Shown here piece by piece: positions 26,916 to 36,775 of a stretch of DNA of 64,000 bases. Numbering within the stretch: position 1 is the stretch's first letter; each line of letters starts with the position of its first letter. A program made the position numbers and the translations under genes. The notes beneath the pieces were generated by a model. That model had not been told where the DNA came from. It saw nothing but the letters and a program-made list of their open reading frames with translations, and did no database searches. Origin of the DNA: Phaeobacter gallaeciensis DSM 26640 (GTDB lineage Bacteria > Pseudomonadota > Alphaproteobacteria > Rhodobacterales > Rhodobacteraceae); the NCBI RefSeq assembly GCF_000511385.1, contig NC_023137.1:3169001-3233000 (forward strand). Reading direction: 5' to 3'.

Positions 26916-27589
26916 AGATCTGCCCCCGCCTGCTGAAGCTGCCGGTTAGAAATCCGCAGGACCCGTGCCTGCACCTGTTTTTTGGCCGCCCGGATGAGCG
27001 ACAGATCATGAGTGGCCACCAATACCGTTTTGCCCATGTGGTTCAGCTCCACCAGCAATTGCAGCAGTCGCTGCGACATGTCCCAATCCACATTGCCTGT
27101 TGGTTCGTCCGCGATGATTACCTCAGGTGACAGAATAACCGACCGGGCCAGAGCCGCGCGCTGCCGTTCTCCCCCGGACAGCTCCGGCGGCGTTGCATGC
27201 GCCCGCTCCGACAAGCCGACCCAATTGAGCAATTCCCTCAGATTGGCCTCTTCCTGATCGATGTCGCGCCCGGATACCGTCAGCGGCAAAGCGATGTTTT
27301 CGATCACCGGCAAATGGTCCAAAAACCGGCAATCCTGATGGACCACACCGATACGCCGCCGCAAATAAGCCATCTGATCACGGTCCAAACCATTGATATC
27401 CATGTTGAAAGCGCGCGCGCGGCCTGACGTTGGAGTCAATGCGCCATAGCAGAGTTTCAACAGGGTCGTCTTGCCCGCACCCGACGGGCCCGTTAGGAAA
27501 TGGAACGACCCCGGCGCCAGCTGTACTGACACCTCGCTCAGCAGTTCCCCGCCACCGTAATTGTACCCCACATTGTCCAGCTCGATCAC
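26912..27589 (-). CDS. ftsE: Cell division ATP-binding protein FtsE
   Basis: 225 aa ABC ATPase: Walker A GPSGAGKTTLLKL, signature LSGGERQRAALARS, Walker B VIIADEPTGNVD. Partner of FtsX. I take the GTG at 27589, preceded by AGGGG at a spacing of about 6-7 nt; the longer frame upstream lacks the conserved start and would add an unrelated 52-residue leader. Divergent from a zinc-ribbon gene, an arrangement common in alphaproteobacteria. Confidence 0.95.
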   Translation of the reverse strand: MIELDNVGYNYGGGELLSEVSVQLAPGSFHFLTGPSGAGKTTLLKLCYGALTPTSGRARAFNMDINGLDRDQMAYLRRRIGVVHQDCRFLDHLPVIENIALPLTVSGRDIDQEEANLRELLNWVGLSERAHATPPELSGGERQRAALARSVILSPEVIIADEPTGNVDWDMSQRLLQLLVELNHMGKTVLVATHDLSLIRAAKKQVQARVLRISNRQLQQAGADL

Positions 27590-27805
27590 GGCGGTCCCCT
27601 TTTGGTCACCGGTGTTTTGCCCGACTGTGCGACCAGTTTCAATGGTCGGCGCTGTTGCGGTGCTGCGCCCTCTGGAACAGTCAACGCCCGTCGACGCGAT
27701 TGGCTCTTTCGTGGAAAGGCGGAACTGCCTATGATTATTCAACAATCACACGCCGACAGCCGCCCGGACCCCCCCGGAGCCACCCCAGGTCCCAAGGAGT
27801 GACCC

Positions 27806-28687
27806 ATGCGACTGACATGTCCGAACTGTGCCGCCCAGTATGAGGTGCCGGATGATGTAATCCCTGATGAGGGCCGCGACGTGCAATGCTCCAATTGCGG
27901 GCAGACGTGGTTTCAGGCTGGCCGTGCGTTGGACGCAGATGACGCTGAGAGCGCGCCAACAGCAGGCCCGAATCTCGCCGACCTACCGCCGGATGCAGAT
28001 ACGCCCGCATCTCATATTTCTGATCAGGACCCGCTGACAGACGACGCAGACGACGATATCGCCGAGGAGACCGATCTGCCCCCCGATGAGGCAGTGTCCG
28101 AAGATCACCCCGCCGAAGAGGACACGGCCGAGGATCGCCCCCCCGACGTCGCGGCCACTGCGCGCGGTCTGGATCCGGCAATCAGCGATATCCTGCGCGA
28201 AGAGGCAGAGCGCGAAGCCAGCCTGCGTGCCGCTGAAAACAGCCCGCTGCAAACCCAGACAGATCTGGGGCTTGATTCACTGCCTGAGGAAGAATCGGCG
28301 CGACGTGCCCGTGAAGCCCGCGAACAGATGGCCCGGATGCGCGGCGAGGATCCGCAGCAGCTGGCCACCGCTGAGACGGAATCTCGCCGTGGACTGTTGC
28401 CGAATATTGATGAGATCAATTCCACCCTGCGCTCAGGCGAGGGCGCCGCAGCGCCAATCACCCCCCCGATGGATGCAGCACCGCCCAAGAAAAAGCGCAA
28501 CTTTGCCCGCGGGTTTGCCTTCGCCCTGCTGATCGCGCTGGCCCTTGCTATGGCCTATGATAACGCGCCCCTGATCGCACAGAAACTGCCACAAGCTGAT
28601 CCCTATCTCAGTACATATGTCGCCAAGGTGGATGCCGCGCGGTTGTGGCTGGATACGCAAGTGCGCGCTTTCACCGTGCAGCAATAG
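27806..28687 (+). CDS. Zinc-ribbon membrane protein (MJ0042 type)
   Basis: 293 aa. The first 40 residues form an MJ0042-type zinc ribbon (CPNCAAQY and CSNCGQTW). A long acidic, low-complexity middle (about 50-210) follows, then a single transmembrane helix near 235-253 and a short C-terminal tail. AAGGAG stands before the ATG. The usual position next to ftsEX suggests a role in the cell envelope or division, but this is inference. Confidence 0.85.
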   Translation: MRLTCPNCAAQYEVPDDVIPDEGRDVQCSNCGQTWFQAGRALDADDAESAPTAGPNLADLPPDADTPASHISDQDPLTDDADDDIAEETDLPPDEAVSEDHPAEEDTAEDRPPDVAATARGLDPAISDILREEAEREASLRAAENSPLQTQTDLGLDSLPEEESARRAREAREQMARMRGEDPQQLATAETESRRGLLPNIDEINSTLRSGEGAAAPITPPMDAAPPKKKRNFARGFAFALLIALALAMAYDNAPLIAQKLPQADPYLSTYVAKVDAARLWLDTQVRAFTVQQ

Positions 28688-28741
28688 CCCGTCGCGCTCA
28701 GGCTTGGAGAACGTCCAAACGTGGTGGCGCCACCGGCCCCA

Positions 28742-31555
28742 TCAGAACCGGTCGAGTAACCGCTCAAGATAACTGCGTTCGGTGTCGCTGCGGCTGCGTT
28801 CACCGGCCCGGCGGCGGATTTCCTCCAGCAGGTCCCAGGCGCGGCGATAGGCCTGACCCTCGCTGAACTGCCCGTCCGAGACCCCGCCGTCCCCCTGTTC
28901 GCCATTACGCCGACCCAGCGGGTCCATGCGATTGCCCTGCGCCGAGGTATTGGCGCGCCCCTGCCCCTGCTGCTGTCCGGGCTGTTGCTGTTCTGCCATC
29001 GCTTCGCCAAGCGCCCGCATACCTTCGCGCAGCGCCTCCATGGCGTCGGACTGGCGGTCGATGGCCTCTGCCAGATCTCCCTGTCGCAGCGCCTCCTCAG
29101 CACCGTCCATGGCACGCCCGGCATCATCCAAAGCGTCCCGCGTCGCCTGATCCCCTTCGCCATTGCCCAATGGCAGACCGTCGCGCTGCGCACGCAGCTG
29201 ATCCCTGAGGGCTTGCTGGCGATCCGCAAGGGAACCACCGAGGCCACGACGCCCGCCCGGCTGGGCTGCATCGCCACCGCTCTGCCCCCCATCGGCATCA
29301 GGTGCGCGCTGCCCCTGACCACCCTGGCCGGGCTGTCGCTCCCCGCCGGGAGTGCCAGCACCCGGCCGGTCGCCCTGCCCCCCTTGATTGCCCTGCCCGC
29401 CCTCATGGGACTGTCCACGGCCCAGACCGCCATTGCGTCCTTCGTTGCCTTCGCTTTCGCCACGGCGAGCACCGGGGTTGAATTGCTCCTGTAAGTCGCG
29501 GAACGCCTGATCCGACAAGCCCTGCTGTTCGCGCAGGGTATCAGCCAGCCCCTCCATGCTTTGCTCACCGGGAGACCCATCCTGCCCCTGCTGCCCCTCA
29601 GTCACGCGCATGTTCTCCATCATCTGCTGAAACTCACGCAGCGCCTGCTCAGCCTCGGCCATGCGGCCCTGTTCCATCAGCTCCTGAATGCGATCCATCA
29701 TCGCTTGCAAGTCCTGCTGGCTCAACTGCATCGCGTTCTCATCCGGGGCGCCCTGCTGCTCGCCCTGATTGCCCTGTTCTTGTGCCTGCCGCTGCAACTG
29801 GCGCAGATAATCCTGCGTCGCATCGCGCAGCTGCTGCATCAGGCGGGCAATCTCTTCCTCGCTGGCGCCGTCTCGCATCGCCTGGCTGAGCTGCTCCTGC
29901 GCCCGTTGCATCCGCGCCATGGCATCCCCGACGTCTCCCTCTTCAAGCTGAACAGCAAGATCCCATAGCGCCTCAGCAAGATCTTCCTGCTGGTTCGGCC
30001 CCAAAGTGCCCGCCGCGCTATGCTGCTCAAGTCGACGTAAAATAGTGCGCAGGCGCAGGTAATCACCGTGATCGCGAAATACCTCAGCCGGGTAGGTCGA
30101 CAGGGTGCGCAGGATCTGCGCCACCCTTGATGCATTGGCGCGCGCCCAGAGGAGGTCGCGCCGCTGCTCCGCCACCGCAGCGGCCATAGGATCAAAGAAA
30201 CGGCGGGTCACAAGCGGCGCGCTCAGTGGCTCGGCCTTCGCCTCCTGACCAGCAGCATCCTGTGCAACCATCCGGTAGGTGACCGGCATATTCGCCCATG
30301 GATGCTTGGCGAAGGTCTCAATCATCTGTTCATCAAACGCACGACGATCACCACTGAGTGGCAGCGGCAGATCCAGCACAATCGGATCACGCGCACCCGG
30401 CAACGCCGCCAACCCGTGACGCCGATCCAGCGCGTCCAAATCCAGTGCGATCTCCACCTGCCCACCATCGACGCCGTAGTCATCGCTTGCCGTGTAGGCC
30501 AGCGATGTGGTGTCATCAGCTTCAAGCGTCGGCTCGCCGATGATGGCAACGCTCGGAAGCTGATCCCTTAGCAGTGTGACATCCCAACTGCGCCCGCCTG
30601 CACCGTTGATCGAGAGTGTGCCGTCACGGGTAATCTCAAAACTCTGTTCGGCGGCAGCGGCAGACGGCAAGTCACCAACACGTCCGGAGATTGTCTCGTC
30701 CAGTGTCAGATCGCCGACCTCACCATAAAATCGCAGGGTAAGACGGCTGTTCTCCGGCAGGTTCAGCGCGGTCTCAGTCTGATCATTGAGATAAAGCACC
30801 GGAAGCCCAGTGTAGCGTGGCGGCTCGATCCAGCCTTCCCAGGTCGGCCCCGTAGCAGCCGCAACCGCGCCGGGGGTGATCTCGCCAAGGGTGCCGACCC
30901 GCCAGATGGAGCCGAACAACACTGCCACCGCCAGCGCCAACATCGCCAGATAGCGCAACGCAAACGGGTCCGCCCGCGCAACAGAGAGATTGGGTTTCGG
31001 AGCTTTGGCCGCAGCAGCGCAGGCCTGCATCCGCTGCTGGTGCGCCTGCCAGAGCGCTTGCGATGCGGGATCATCAGAACCAATAGCCTGCGCATCCAGC
31101 AGTGCGGCAATCGGATGTCCGGGAACCGTCGCATCCAATCGCGCAAGAGCGTCCGACAGACGAGGCCAAGTAAAGCGCCAGACCCCAAAAGCAAACGCTG
31201 CCACAACAGCCATGACCAGCGCAACCGCGCCGAACCAGACCAGCTCCACCGGCAGCTTTTCATGCAGCCCAAGCATCATCGCGGCAAGCGCCAGCATCAC
31301 CAGCGACAACAGGGGCCAATAGGCCCGTACCAGGCGTTCAGAGAGCAGGCCGAGCCATGTTAATCGCAAGGGCAAGCGCAATCGCGTCAACCGCGGGTCA
31401 GAAAACTGCAAACCTGATGACGCAGAATCTGGCGGCGCGTCGCCGCCACCTGCTCCCGATGTCCGCCCCAAATCTGCCTTGCCACGCCCCTGAGAACTGG
31501 GCGCGGTTGCAGGTCTGTCGTCAGCCTTGCGGCGAAACTTGGGGGTCTTCACCAT
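28742..31555 (-). CDS. TIGR02302-type large membrane protein
   Basis: 937 aa. Two hydrophobic helices near residues 75-120, a third near 210-230, then a long extracytoplasmic region with coiled-coil (about 560-700) and a Gln/Gly-rich low-complexity C-terminal region. The architecture and alphaproteobacterial context match the TIGR02302/DUF4175 family of unknown function. GGAGG lies about 11 nt before the ATG. Together with lysA, argH and the small lipoprotein it forms a minus-strand cluster, with a 52-bp gap to lysA. Confidence 0.88.
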   Translation of the reverse strand: MVKTPKFRRKADDRPATAPSSQGRGKADLGRTSGAGGGDAPPDSASSGLQFSDPRLTRLRLPLRLTWLGLLSERLVRAYWPLLSLVMLALAAMMLGLHEKLPVELVWFGAVALVMAVVAAFAFGVWRFTWPRLSDALARLDATVPGHPIAALLDAQAIGSDDPASQALWQAHQQRMQACAAAAKAPKPNLSVARADPFALRYLAMLALAVAVLFGSIWRVGTLGEITPGAVAAATGPTWEGWIEPPRYTGLPVLYLNDQTETALNLPENSRLTLRFYGEVGDLTLDETISGRVGDLPSAAAAEQSFEITRDGTLSINGAGGRSWDVTLLRDQLPSVAIIGEPTLEADDTTSLAYTASDDYGVDGGQVEIALDLDALDRRHGLAALPGARDPIVLDLPLPLSGDRRAFDEQMIETFAKHPWANMPVTYRMVAQDAAGQEAKAEPLSAPLVTRRFFDPMAAAVAEQRRDLLWARANASRVAQILRTLSTYPAEVFRDHGDYLRLRTILRRLEQHSAAGTLGPNQQEDLAEALWDLAVQLEEGDVGDAMARMQRAQEQLSQAMRDGASEEEIARLMQQLRDATQDYLRQLQRQAQEQGNQGEQQGAPDENAMQLSQQDLQAMMDRIQELMEQGRMAEAEQALREFQQMMENMRVTEGQQGQDGSPGEQSMEGLADTLREQQGLSDQAFRDLQEQFNPGARRGESEGNEGRNGGLGRGQSHEGGQGNQGGQGDRPGAGTPGGERQPGQGGQGQRAPDADGGQSGGDAAQPGGRRGLGGSLADRQQALRDQLRAQRDGLPLGNGEGDQATRDALDDAGRAMDGAEEALRQGDLAEAIDRQSDAMEALREGMRALGEAMAEQQQPGQQQGQGRANTSAQGNRMDPLGRRNGEQGDGGVSDGQFSEGQAYRRAWDLLEEIRRRAGERSRSDTERSYLERLLDRF

Positions 31556-31607
31556 GCGGGCGGCGCCTCCGATCAGCCCTGCGCCGCGCCAGATGCCGCG
31601 AAACCCG

Positions 31608-32873
31608 TCAGAGCCACTCAGGGATGGTATCGCGGTTTATCATTTCGTCAAAGTCCGGACGTCGGCGAATAACCGCAAATTGATCCCCATTCACCAGAAC
31701 TTCGGGGATCAGAGGGCGCGAATTATATTCACTGGCCATCACCGCCCCATAAGCGCCTGCACTGCGAAATGCGACCAAATCCCCCGCCTCAAGTGGCGGC
31801 ATATCGCGGTGGCGGGCAAAGGTATCGCCGGTTTCGCAGACCGGACCAACAATATCATAGGCCCGCTGTTCAACCCCAGCACTCGGTTCGATGACCGGGA
31901 CGATATCGTGGTAAGCCTCATACATCGCGGGGCGGATCAGATCATTCATCGCACCGTCAATGATCAGGAAATCCCGGTCTTCCCCGGATTTCACATAGAT
32001 CACCTTGCTCACCATGATCCCGGCGTTGCCCGCAATCAGGCGCCCCGGCTCAATCTCAATCTCACACCCAAGGTGCCCCAATGTGCGCTGCACCATGGCA
32101 CCATATTCCACCGGCAGCGGCGGTGTATCATTGGAGCGGGTGTAGGGAATGCCCAAGCCACCGCCGAGATCCAGCCGGTGGATATCATGCCCGTCGGCGC
32201 GCAACTGCTCGGTCAGCTCCGCCACCTTCTGATAGGCCAGTTCAAACGGGGCAAGCTCAGTCAGTTGCGATCCGATATGAACATCGATGCCGATCACTTT
32301 CAGCCCCGGCAGGCTCGCGGCTCGGGCATAGACTTCGCGCGCGCGGGCAATCGGGATGCCAAACTTATTCTCGGATTTGCCGGTGGCAATCTTGGCATGC
32401 GTTTTGGCGTCAACATCAGGATTCACTCGCACGGTGATGGGCGCCACCACTTCCAGCTCCATCGCCACGGCGTTGATCACATCCATTTCCGGCTCGGATT
32501 CGACGTTGAACTGGCGGATGCCGCCGCTAAGTGCGGTGCGGATCTCGTCCTGGGTCTTACCGACGCCCGAGAACACGATCCTGTCGCCCGGAACCCCTGC
32601 CGCCTTCGCGCGCAGATATTCGCCCTGGCTGACGACATCCATTCCGGCTCCGGCCTGTGCCAATGTTTTCAGAATCGCCTGATTGCTGGCGGCCTTCATC
32701 GCGTAGCAGACCAGATGATCCATACCCTTCAATGCGTCATCAAAGAGATGAAAATGGCGCAGCAGCGTCGCGGTGGAGTACAGGTAGAACGGGGTGCCCA
32801 CAGCGGCCGCGATCTCGGCCACCGGCACATCTTCGGCGTAAAGCGCGCCGTCACGATAGAGAAAATGATCCAT
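31608..32873 (-). CDS. lysA: Diaminopimelate decarboxylase
   Basis: 421 aa, final step of lysine synthesis (meso-diaminopimelate to L-lysine). PLP lysine in YAMKAASNQAIL, HIGSQL, GGGLGIPY, EPGRLIAGNAG and CETGDTFA (substrate-binding Cys/Glu) are all present. The Shine-Dalgarno signal is weak. It lies 52 bp downstream of a small lipoprotein gene, a usual arrangement. Confidence 0.97.
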   Translation of the reverse strand: MDHFLYRDGALYAEDVPVAEIAAAVGTPFYLYSTATLLRHFHLFDDALKGMDHLVCYAMKAASNQAILKTLAQAGAGMDVVSQGEYLRAKAAGVPGDRIVFSGVGKTQDEIRTALSGGIRQFNVESEPEMDVINAVAMELEVVAPITVRVNPDVDAKTHAKIATGKSENKFGIPIARAREVYARAASLPGLKVIGIDVHIGSQLTELAPFELAYQKVAELTEQLRADGHDIHRLDLGGGLGIPYTRSNDTPPLPVEYGAMVQRTLGHLGCEIEIEPGRLIAGNAGIMVSKVIYVKSGEDRDFLIIDGAMNDLIRPAMYEAYHDIVPVIEPSAGVEQRAYDIVGPVCETGDTFARHRDMPPLEAGDLVAFRSAGAYGAVMASEYNSRPLIPEVLVNGDQFAVIRRRPDFDEMINRDTIPEWL

Positions 32874-32925
32874 AGATCGCGCTTAGACCAGAACCGGGGC
32901 GCGGATCAAATGATTCCGCGCTGCA

Positions 32926-33111
32926 TCACACGCCAAGATAAACGCTGAGCGGCCCCTTGTGCAGGCCAAGACTGCCGCCTGCGTGCACACCGCTGCTAGA
33001 AACACCGACGCCTGCGTTCAGAGAGGGGCGCACCGGTTCGCCGTCAACACCACAGGCCGCAAGACCAGCGCAGGCTGCCAGCGCACATAGGATCAGAACG
33101 GGTTTTGCCAT
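32926..33111 (-). CDS. Small LptM-like lipoprotein
   Basis: 61 aa. Lipobox LAAC around residue 20 and a short Gly/Ser-rich mature part (CGVDGEPVRPSLNAGV), so an outer- or inner-membrane lipoprotein. Its place between argH and lysA, and the CGxxGxP pattern after the lipidated Cys, resemble LptM-type lipoproteins, which assist assembly of the LPS translocon. AGAGG is 7 nt before the ATG. LptM identity is inference. Confidence 0.72.
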   Translation of the reverse strand: MAKPVLILCALAACAGLAACGVDGEPVRPSLNAGVGVSSSGVHAGGSLGLHKGPLSVYLGV

Positions 33112-33191
33112 GGCGACCTCTTTCGACGTTGGCCTCTATTCAGTTGGGCGGTTGCGGTCGGGTTTCCCTTCTGGCCGCAACCTTGCTGCCG

Positions 33192-34586
33192 TCAATCGGA
33201 CAGGACATCCTGCCAGCGGGCGATCTGCGCACGCACTTGCGCCGGAGCCGTGCCGCCATAAGATATGCGTGAGTTTACCGAATTCTCAACACCAAGCACA
33301 GAGAAGATGTCTTCGGTGATGCCTTCGTGAACACCCTGCATATCCGCCAGCGACAGGTCTGGCAGGTCGCAGCCACGGCTTTCGGCCATGGCCACAAGCG
33401 TCCCGGTCACGTGGTGGGCGTCGCGGAACGGCACCTTCAGCACCCGCACCATCCAGTCTGCCAGATCGGTCGCGGTGGAGAAGCCAGAACCTGCGGCGGC
33501 GGCCAAAGATTCGCGGTTACCGGTCATATCTTTGACCATGCCTTCCATCGCCGCCAGCGCCAGCATCCAGTTATCGGCGGCGTCAAAGACCTGCTCCTTG
33601 TCTTCCTGCATGTCCTTGGAATAGGCCAGCGGCAACCCCTTCATCACCATCATCAGCGCGGTATTGGCGCCAAAGATCCGTCCCACCTTCGCGCGGATCA
33701 GCTCGGCGGCGTCCGGGTTCTTCTTCTGCGGCATGATGGATGAGCCGGTGGAGAAACGGTCCGACAGGGTCACAAAGCGGAACTGGGCGGAGGACCAAAT
33801 CACCAGCTCTTCGGCAAAGCGGCTGAGGTGGACAGCACTGATCGAAGCCACCGACAGGAATTCCAACGCGAAGTCGCGGTCACTGACCGCATCCAACGAG
33901 TTTGCTGCCGGACGATCAAAGCCAAGCGCCTTCGCCGTCATCTCCCGGTCGATCGGAAAGGAGGTGCCGGCCAGTGCCGCCGCGCCCAGCGGCGATTCGT
34001 TCATCCGCGCGCGGGCGTCGCGCACGCGGGACAGGTCACGGCCGAACATCTCGACATAAGCCATCATGTGGTGGCCCCAGGTCACCGGCTGCGCGGTTTG
34101 CAGATGGGTGAAGCCCGGCATCACCCAATCGGCGCCTGCCTCAGCCTGCGACAGAAGCGCGCGGATCAGCGCCAGAAGGCCGCTTTCGGCTGCGTCCAGC
34201 TGGTCGCGCACCCAGAGTTTGAAATCGGTCGCCACCTGGTCATTGCGGCTACGGCCCGTGTGCAGACGGCCCGCGGGCTCACCGATGATCTCCTTCAGGC
34301 GGGCCTCCACGTTCATGTGGATATCTTCCAGCGCGGTGGAAAACTGGAAAGTTCCGCCCTCGATCTCTGACAAAACGGTGAGCAGCCCTTCCCGAATGGC
34401 TTTAGCATCATTATCCGTAATAACGCCTGTCGCGGCCAGCATCGCCGCATGGGCTCTGGAACCGGCAATGTCCTGCGCTGCCATCCGCTTGTCGAACCCG
34501 ATCGAGGCATTGATTGCCTCCATGATCGCGTCCGGGCCAGCGGCAAAGCGGCCGCCCCACATCTGGTTCGAGGATTGATCTGTCAT
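33192..34586 (-). CDS. argH: Argininosuccinate lyase
   Basis: 464 aa, last step of arginine synthesis. The fumarase-superfamily signature [20 protein letters not shown] is intact, with [13 protein letters not shown] and the catalytic His in [13 protein letters not shown]. Its start codon lies only 22 bp from the divergent thioredoxin-like gene, so the two promoters must overlap with the opposite coding sequence. Confidence 0.97.
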   Translation of the reverse strand: MTDQSSNQMWGGRFAAGPDAIMEAINASIGFDKRMAAQDIAGSRAHAAMLAATGVITDNDAKAIREGLLTVLSEIEGGTFQFSTALEDIHMNVEARLKEIIGEPAGRLHTGRSRNDQVATDFKLWVRDQLDAAESGLLALIRALLSQAEAGADWVMPGFTHLQTAQPVTWGHHMMAYVEMFGRDLSRVRDARARMNESPLGAAALAGTSFPIDREMTAKALGFDRPAANSLDAVSDRDFALEFLSVASISAVHLSRFAEELVIWSSAQFRFVTLSDRFSTGSSIMPQKKNPDAAELIRAKVGRIFGANTALMMVMKGLPLAYSKDMQEDKEQVFDAADNWMLALAAMEGMVKDMTGNRESLAAAAGSGFSTATDLADWMVRVLKVPFRDAHHVTGTLVAMAESRGCDLPDLSLADMQGVHEGITEDIFSVLGVENSVNSRISYGGTAPAQVRAQIARWQDVLSD

Positions 34587-34608
34587 GGTGTGGAACCCCG
34601 GAGATAAT

Positions 34609-35172
34609 ATGCGTCTGTTTCGTCAGCTTTCCCTTTATATGGCCCTGACCTTGGGTGCAAATGCCGCCTTGGCCGCCGACCCGGTGGCGCTCGCGGATAT
34701 GCGACAGGGCGACATGAAAAAACTGGTGCTCCATAGCGCCCCGAAACCTGTGTCCAGCGCGGAGTTTCAGTTGGCGGACGGCGCGGGCACCGCGACGTTG
34801 GGGGATTACCAAGGCAAGATCGTACTGCTGAACTTCTGGGCCACCTGGTGCGCGCCCTGCCGCAAGGAGATGCCCCAGCTGTCAGAGCTGCAAGAAGAAT
34901 TTGGCGGCGACGATTTCGAGGTGCTGACACTTGCCACCGGGCGCAACTCGCCTGCCGGTATCCAGAAGTTCTTTGACGATACCGGCATCACCAACCTCCC
35001 CCGCCATCAGGACCCCCGGCAGGCCGTAGCGCGTGAAATGGCGGTCTTGGGTCTGCCGATTACCGTTCTGCTCAACCGCGAGGGCGAAGAAATCGCCCGA
35101 CTACGCGGCGATGCCGAATGGAACTCTGACAGCGCCAAAACCATCATCCGGGCGCTGATCGCCTCCGACTGA
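34609..35172 (+). CDS. TlpA-like thiol-disulfide oxidoreductase
   Basis: 187 aa: signal peptide (residues 1-22, cut near ALAAD), then a thioredoxin fold with active site WATWCAPC (CxxC) and cis-proline region GLPITVLL. A periplasmic reductase, likely for cytochrome c or other extracytoplasmic disulfides. GGAG is 5 nt before the ATG at 34609; the longer frame upstream is not supported. Divergent from argH. Confidence 0.88.
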   Translation: MRLFRQLSLYMALTLGANAALAADPVALADMRQGDMKKLVLHSAPKPVSSAEFQLADGAGTATLGDYQGKIVLLNFWATWCAPCRKEMPQLSELQEEFGGDDFEVLTLATGRNSPAGIQKFFDDTGITNLPRHQDPRQAVAREMAVLGLPITVLLNREGEEIARLRGDAEWNSDSAKTIIRALIASD

Positions 35173-35257
35173 AGTCTCAGGGCAATCGTTTGCCGAACGT
35201 CTCGCCAACGACAACGGCAGGCCGCTTGACCCCACGCCACCTTTGACAGGACCGCGC

Positions 35258-35283
35258 CCCTGCCACCAATCTCGGTGGCAGGG
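35258..35283 (+). promoter_or_regulatory. Hairpin overlapping a ribosome-binding site
   Basis: CCCTGCCACC and GGTGGCAGGG pair perfectly (10 bp, 6-nt loop). The last three bases of the stem are the first three of GGGAGG, the Shine-Dalgarno of the following gene. A hairpin there could reduce ribosome access. Confidence 0.45.
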
Positions 35284-35288
35284 AGGAT

Positions 35289-35732
35289 ATGATGCCGCTG
35301 GAAATCCTGATCGCAATGGTGCTGGTCGGCATTATTGTCATAGCTGTTGTGCTTCATTTTACTGGCCGGTCGGCGCCAGTCCCCATGACGCGCGAGACGG
35401 CTTCTAGGGCATGGTCCCGCCACGATCCCGACTCCCGGATCCATGATGCCCAGCCAAGCACTCTTGGCCATGCCGCCCTGATTGACACGGATAATGGGCT
35501 CGGTTTGGTCTGGTGTTTTGGTGCCGACACAATCGCCCGCCCGCTTGCCGGGTCCAGCCTCATGGATCACCCCAAAGGGTTCCGGGTTAGGTTTGCCGAT
35601 TTCGCTACCCCATCTGTGCTGCTGCACCTGTCCGATAGTGAACGCGAGGGCTGGCGCCGCCGGATCCTGGCCGCAAGCGCCACCTCACAGCCCCCGACCG
35701 CCACAGAACAGAGAGACCAGACACATGCCTGA
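35289..35732 (+). CDS. Membrane-anchored hypothetical protein
   Basis: 147 aa with an N-terminal transmembrane segment (residues 4-24) and a cytoplasmic or periplasmic tail without known motif; it includes GLGLVWCFGADTIARPL. Two adjacent ATGs are possible starts. GGAGG lies upstream. Its stop overlaps the start of the sterol desaturase-like gene by 8 bp. Confidence 0.72.
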   Translation: MMPLEILIAMVLVGIIVIAVVLHFTGRSAPVPMTRETASRAWSRHDPDSRIHDAQPSTLGHAALIDTDNGLGLVWCFGADTIARPLAGSSLMDHPKGFRVRFADFATPSVLLHLSDSEREGWRRRILAASATSQPPTATEQRDQTHA

Positions 35733-36660
35733 TACGATCTCCTACCCTGATGTCACCCAATGGGCCGTTCCCTTTTTCATCGCGGCCATTCTGGCGGAGT
35801 TTCTCTGGATCGCGATCAAGCGGCGGGGCGGGCGCTATGAGACCCGTGATGCTGTCACCTCTCTGGTGATGGGGGCAGGCAGTGTGGCCTCTGGCATTGC
35901 GCTCGGTTTCATCGCTTGGGCGTTCTTCATGCTGCTGTGGCAGATCACGCCGCTAGACCTCGGCACCTCGGTCTGGGTGATTGTACTGTGTTTTGTCCTT
36001 GATGACCTGCGCTACTACTGGGTGCATCGGTTTGGGCATCGGGTGCGCTGGGTCTGGGCCAGCCATGTCAATCATCACTCCAGCCAGCACTACAACCTGA
36101 CTACGGCACTGCGGCAGACTTGGACCGGCACCTTCACCTTCATGATGGTAGTGCGCGCGCCTCTGGTTCTGCTGGGGTTTCACCCCGCCATGGTGCTTTT
36201 CGTCGGGGGGATTAATCTGGTCTATCAGTTCTGGATCCACACCGAAGCTATTGGCCGTATGCCCCGCTGGTTTGAGGCGGTGATGAACACGCCCAGTCAC
36301 CACCGCGCCCATCATGGGCGCAATCCACGCTATCTCGATTGCAACTATGCCGGTGTCTTCATCATCTGGGACAAGGTGTTTGGGACCTTCGTTCCCGAAC
36401 AGGATCACGATCGGCCGGATTATGGTCTGGTCCACAACATTGGTACTTTCAATCCGCTGCGTGTGGCTTTTCACGAATGGGTCAGTATTTTCAAAGACAT
36501 GACACAGCCGGGCCTGACGCTACGGCAGCGCCTTCTCTACGCAGTTGCGCCCCCTGGGTATAGCCACGATGGCAGTCGCGACAGCTCCGAGACGATCCGC
36601 GCCAAACATCTGCAGCGGCATCCGGAGGACATTGGCAGCGCCGGATTTGACAAGACCTGA
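35725..36660 (+). CDS. Fatty acid hydroxylase/sterol desaturase family protein
   Basis: 311 aa with hydrophobic helices and the di-iron histidine motifs of the family: HRFGHR, HVNHHS and HRAHH. It acts in the membrane on a lipid substrate that cannot be read from sequence (carotenoid, hopanoid or fatty acid). I choose the ATG at 35725 rather than longer upstream starts, since residues before it do not match the family. GAGAG precedes the start. Confidence 0.9.
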   Translation: MPDTISYPDVTQWAVPFFIAAILAEFLWIAIKRRGGRYETRDAVTSLVMGAGSVASGIALGFIAWAFFMLLWQITPLDLGTSVWVIVLCFVLDDLRYYWVHRFGHRVRWVWASHVNHHSSQHYNLTTALRQTWTGTFTFMMVVRAPLVLLGFHPAMVLFVGGINLVYQFWIHTEAIGRMPRWFEAVMNTPSHHRAHHGRNPRYLDCNYAGVFIIWDKVFGTFVPEQDHDRPDYGLVHNIGTFNPLRVAFHEWVSIFKDMTQPGLTLRQRLLYAVAPPGYSHDGSRDSSETIRAKHLQRHPEDIGSAGFDKT

Positions 36661-36775
36661 GCGCTGCTCCTCAATTTGGATAAAATTCTTCCTTTAATCC
36701 AAGCGCAACGCTTTTGCGTCAAGGTACAGCCTGATCCATATTGATCAAACCACGCCAGTGCCAAGGGATATACCC

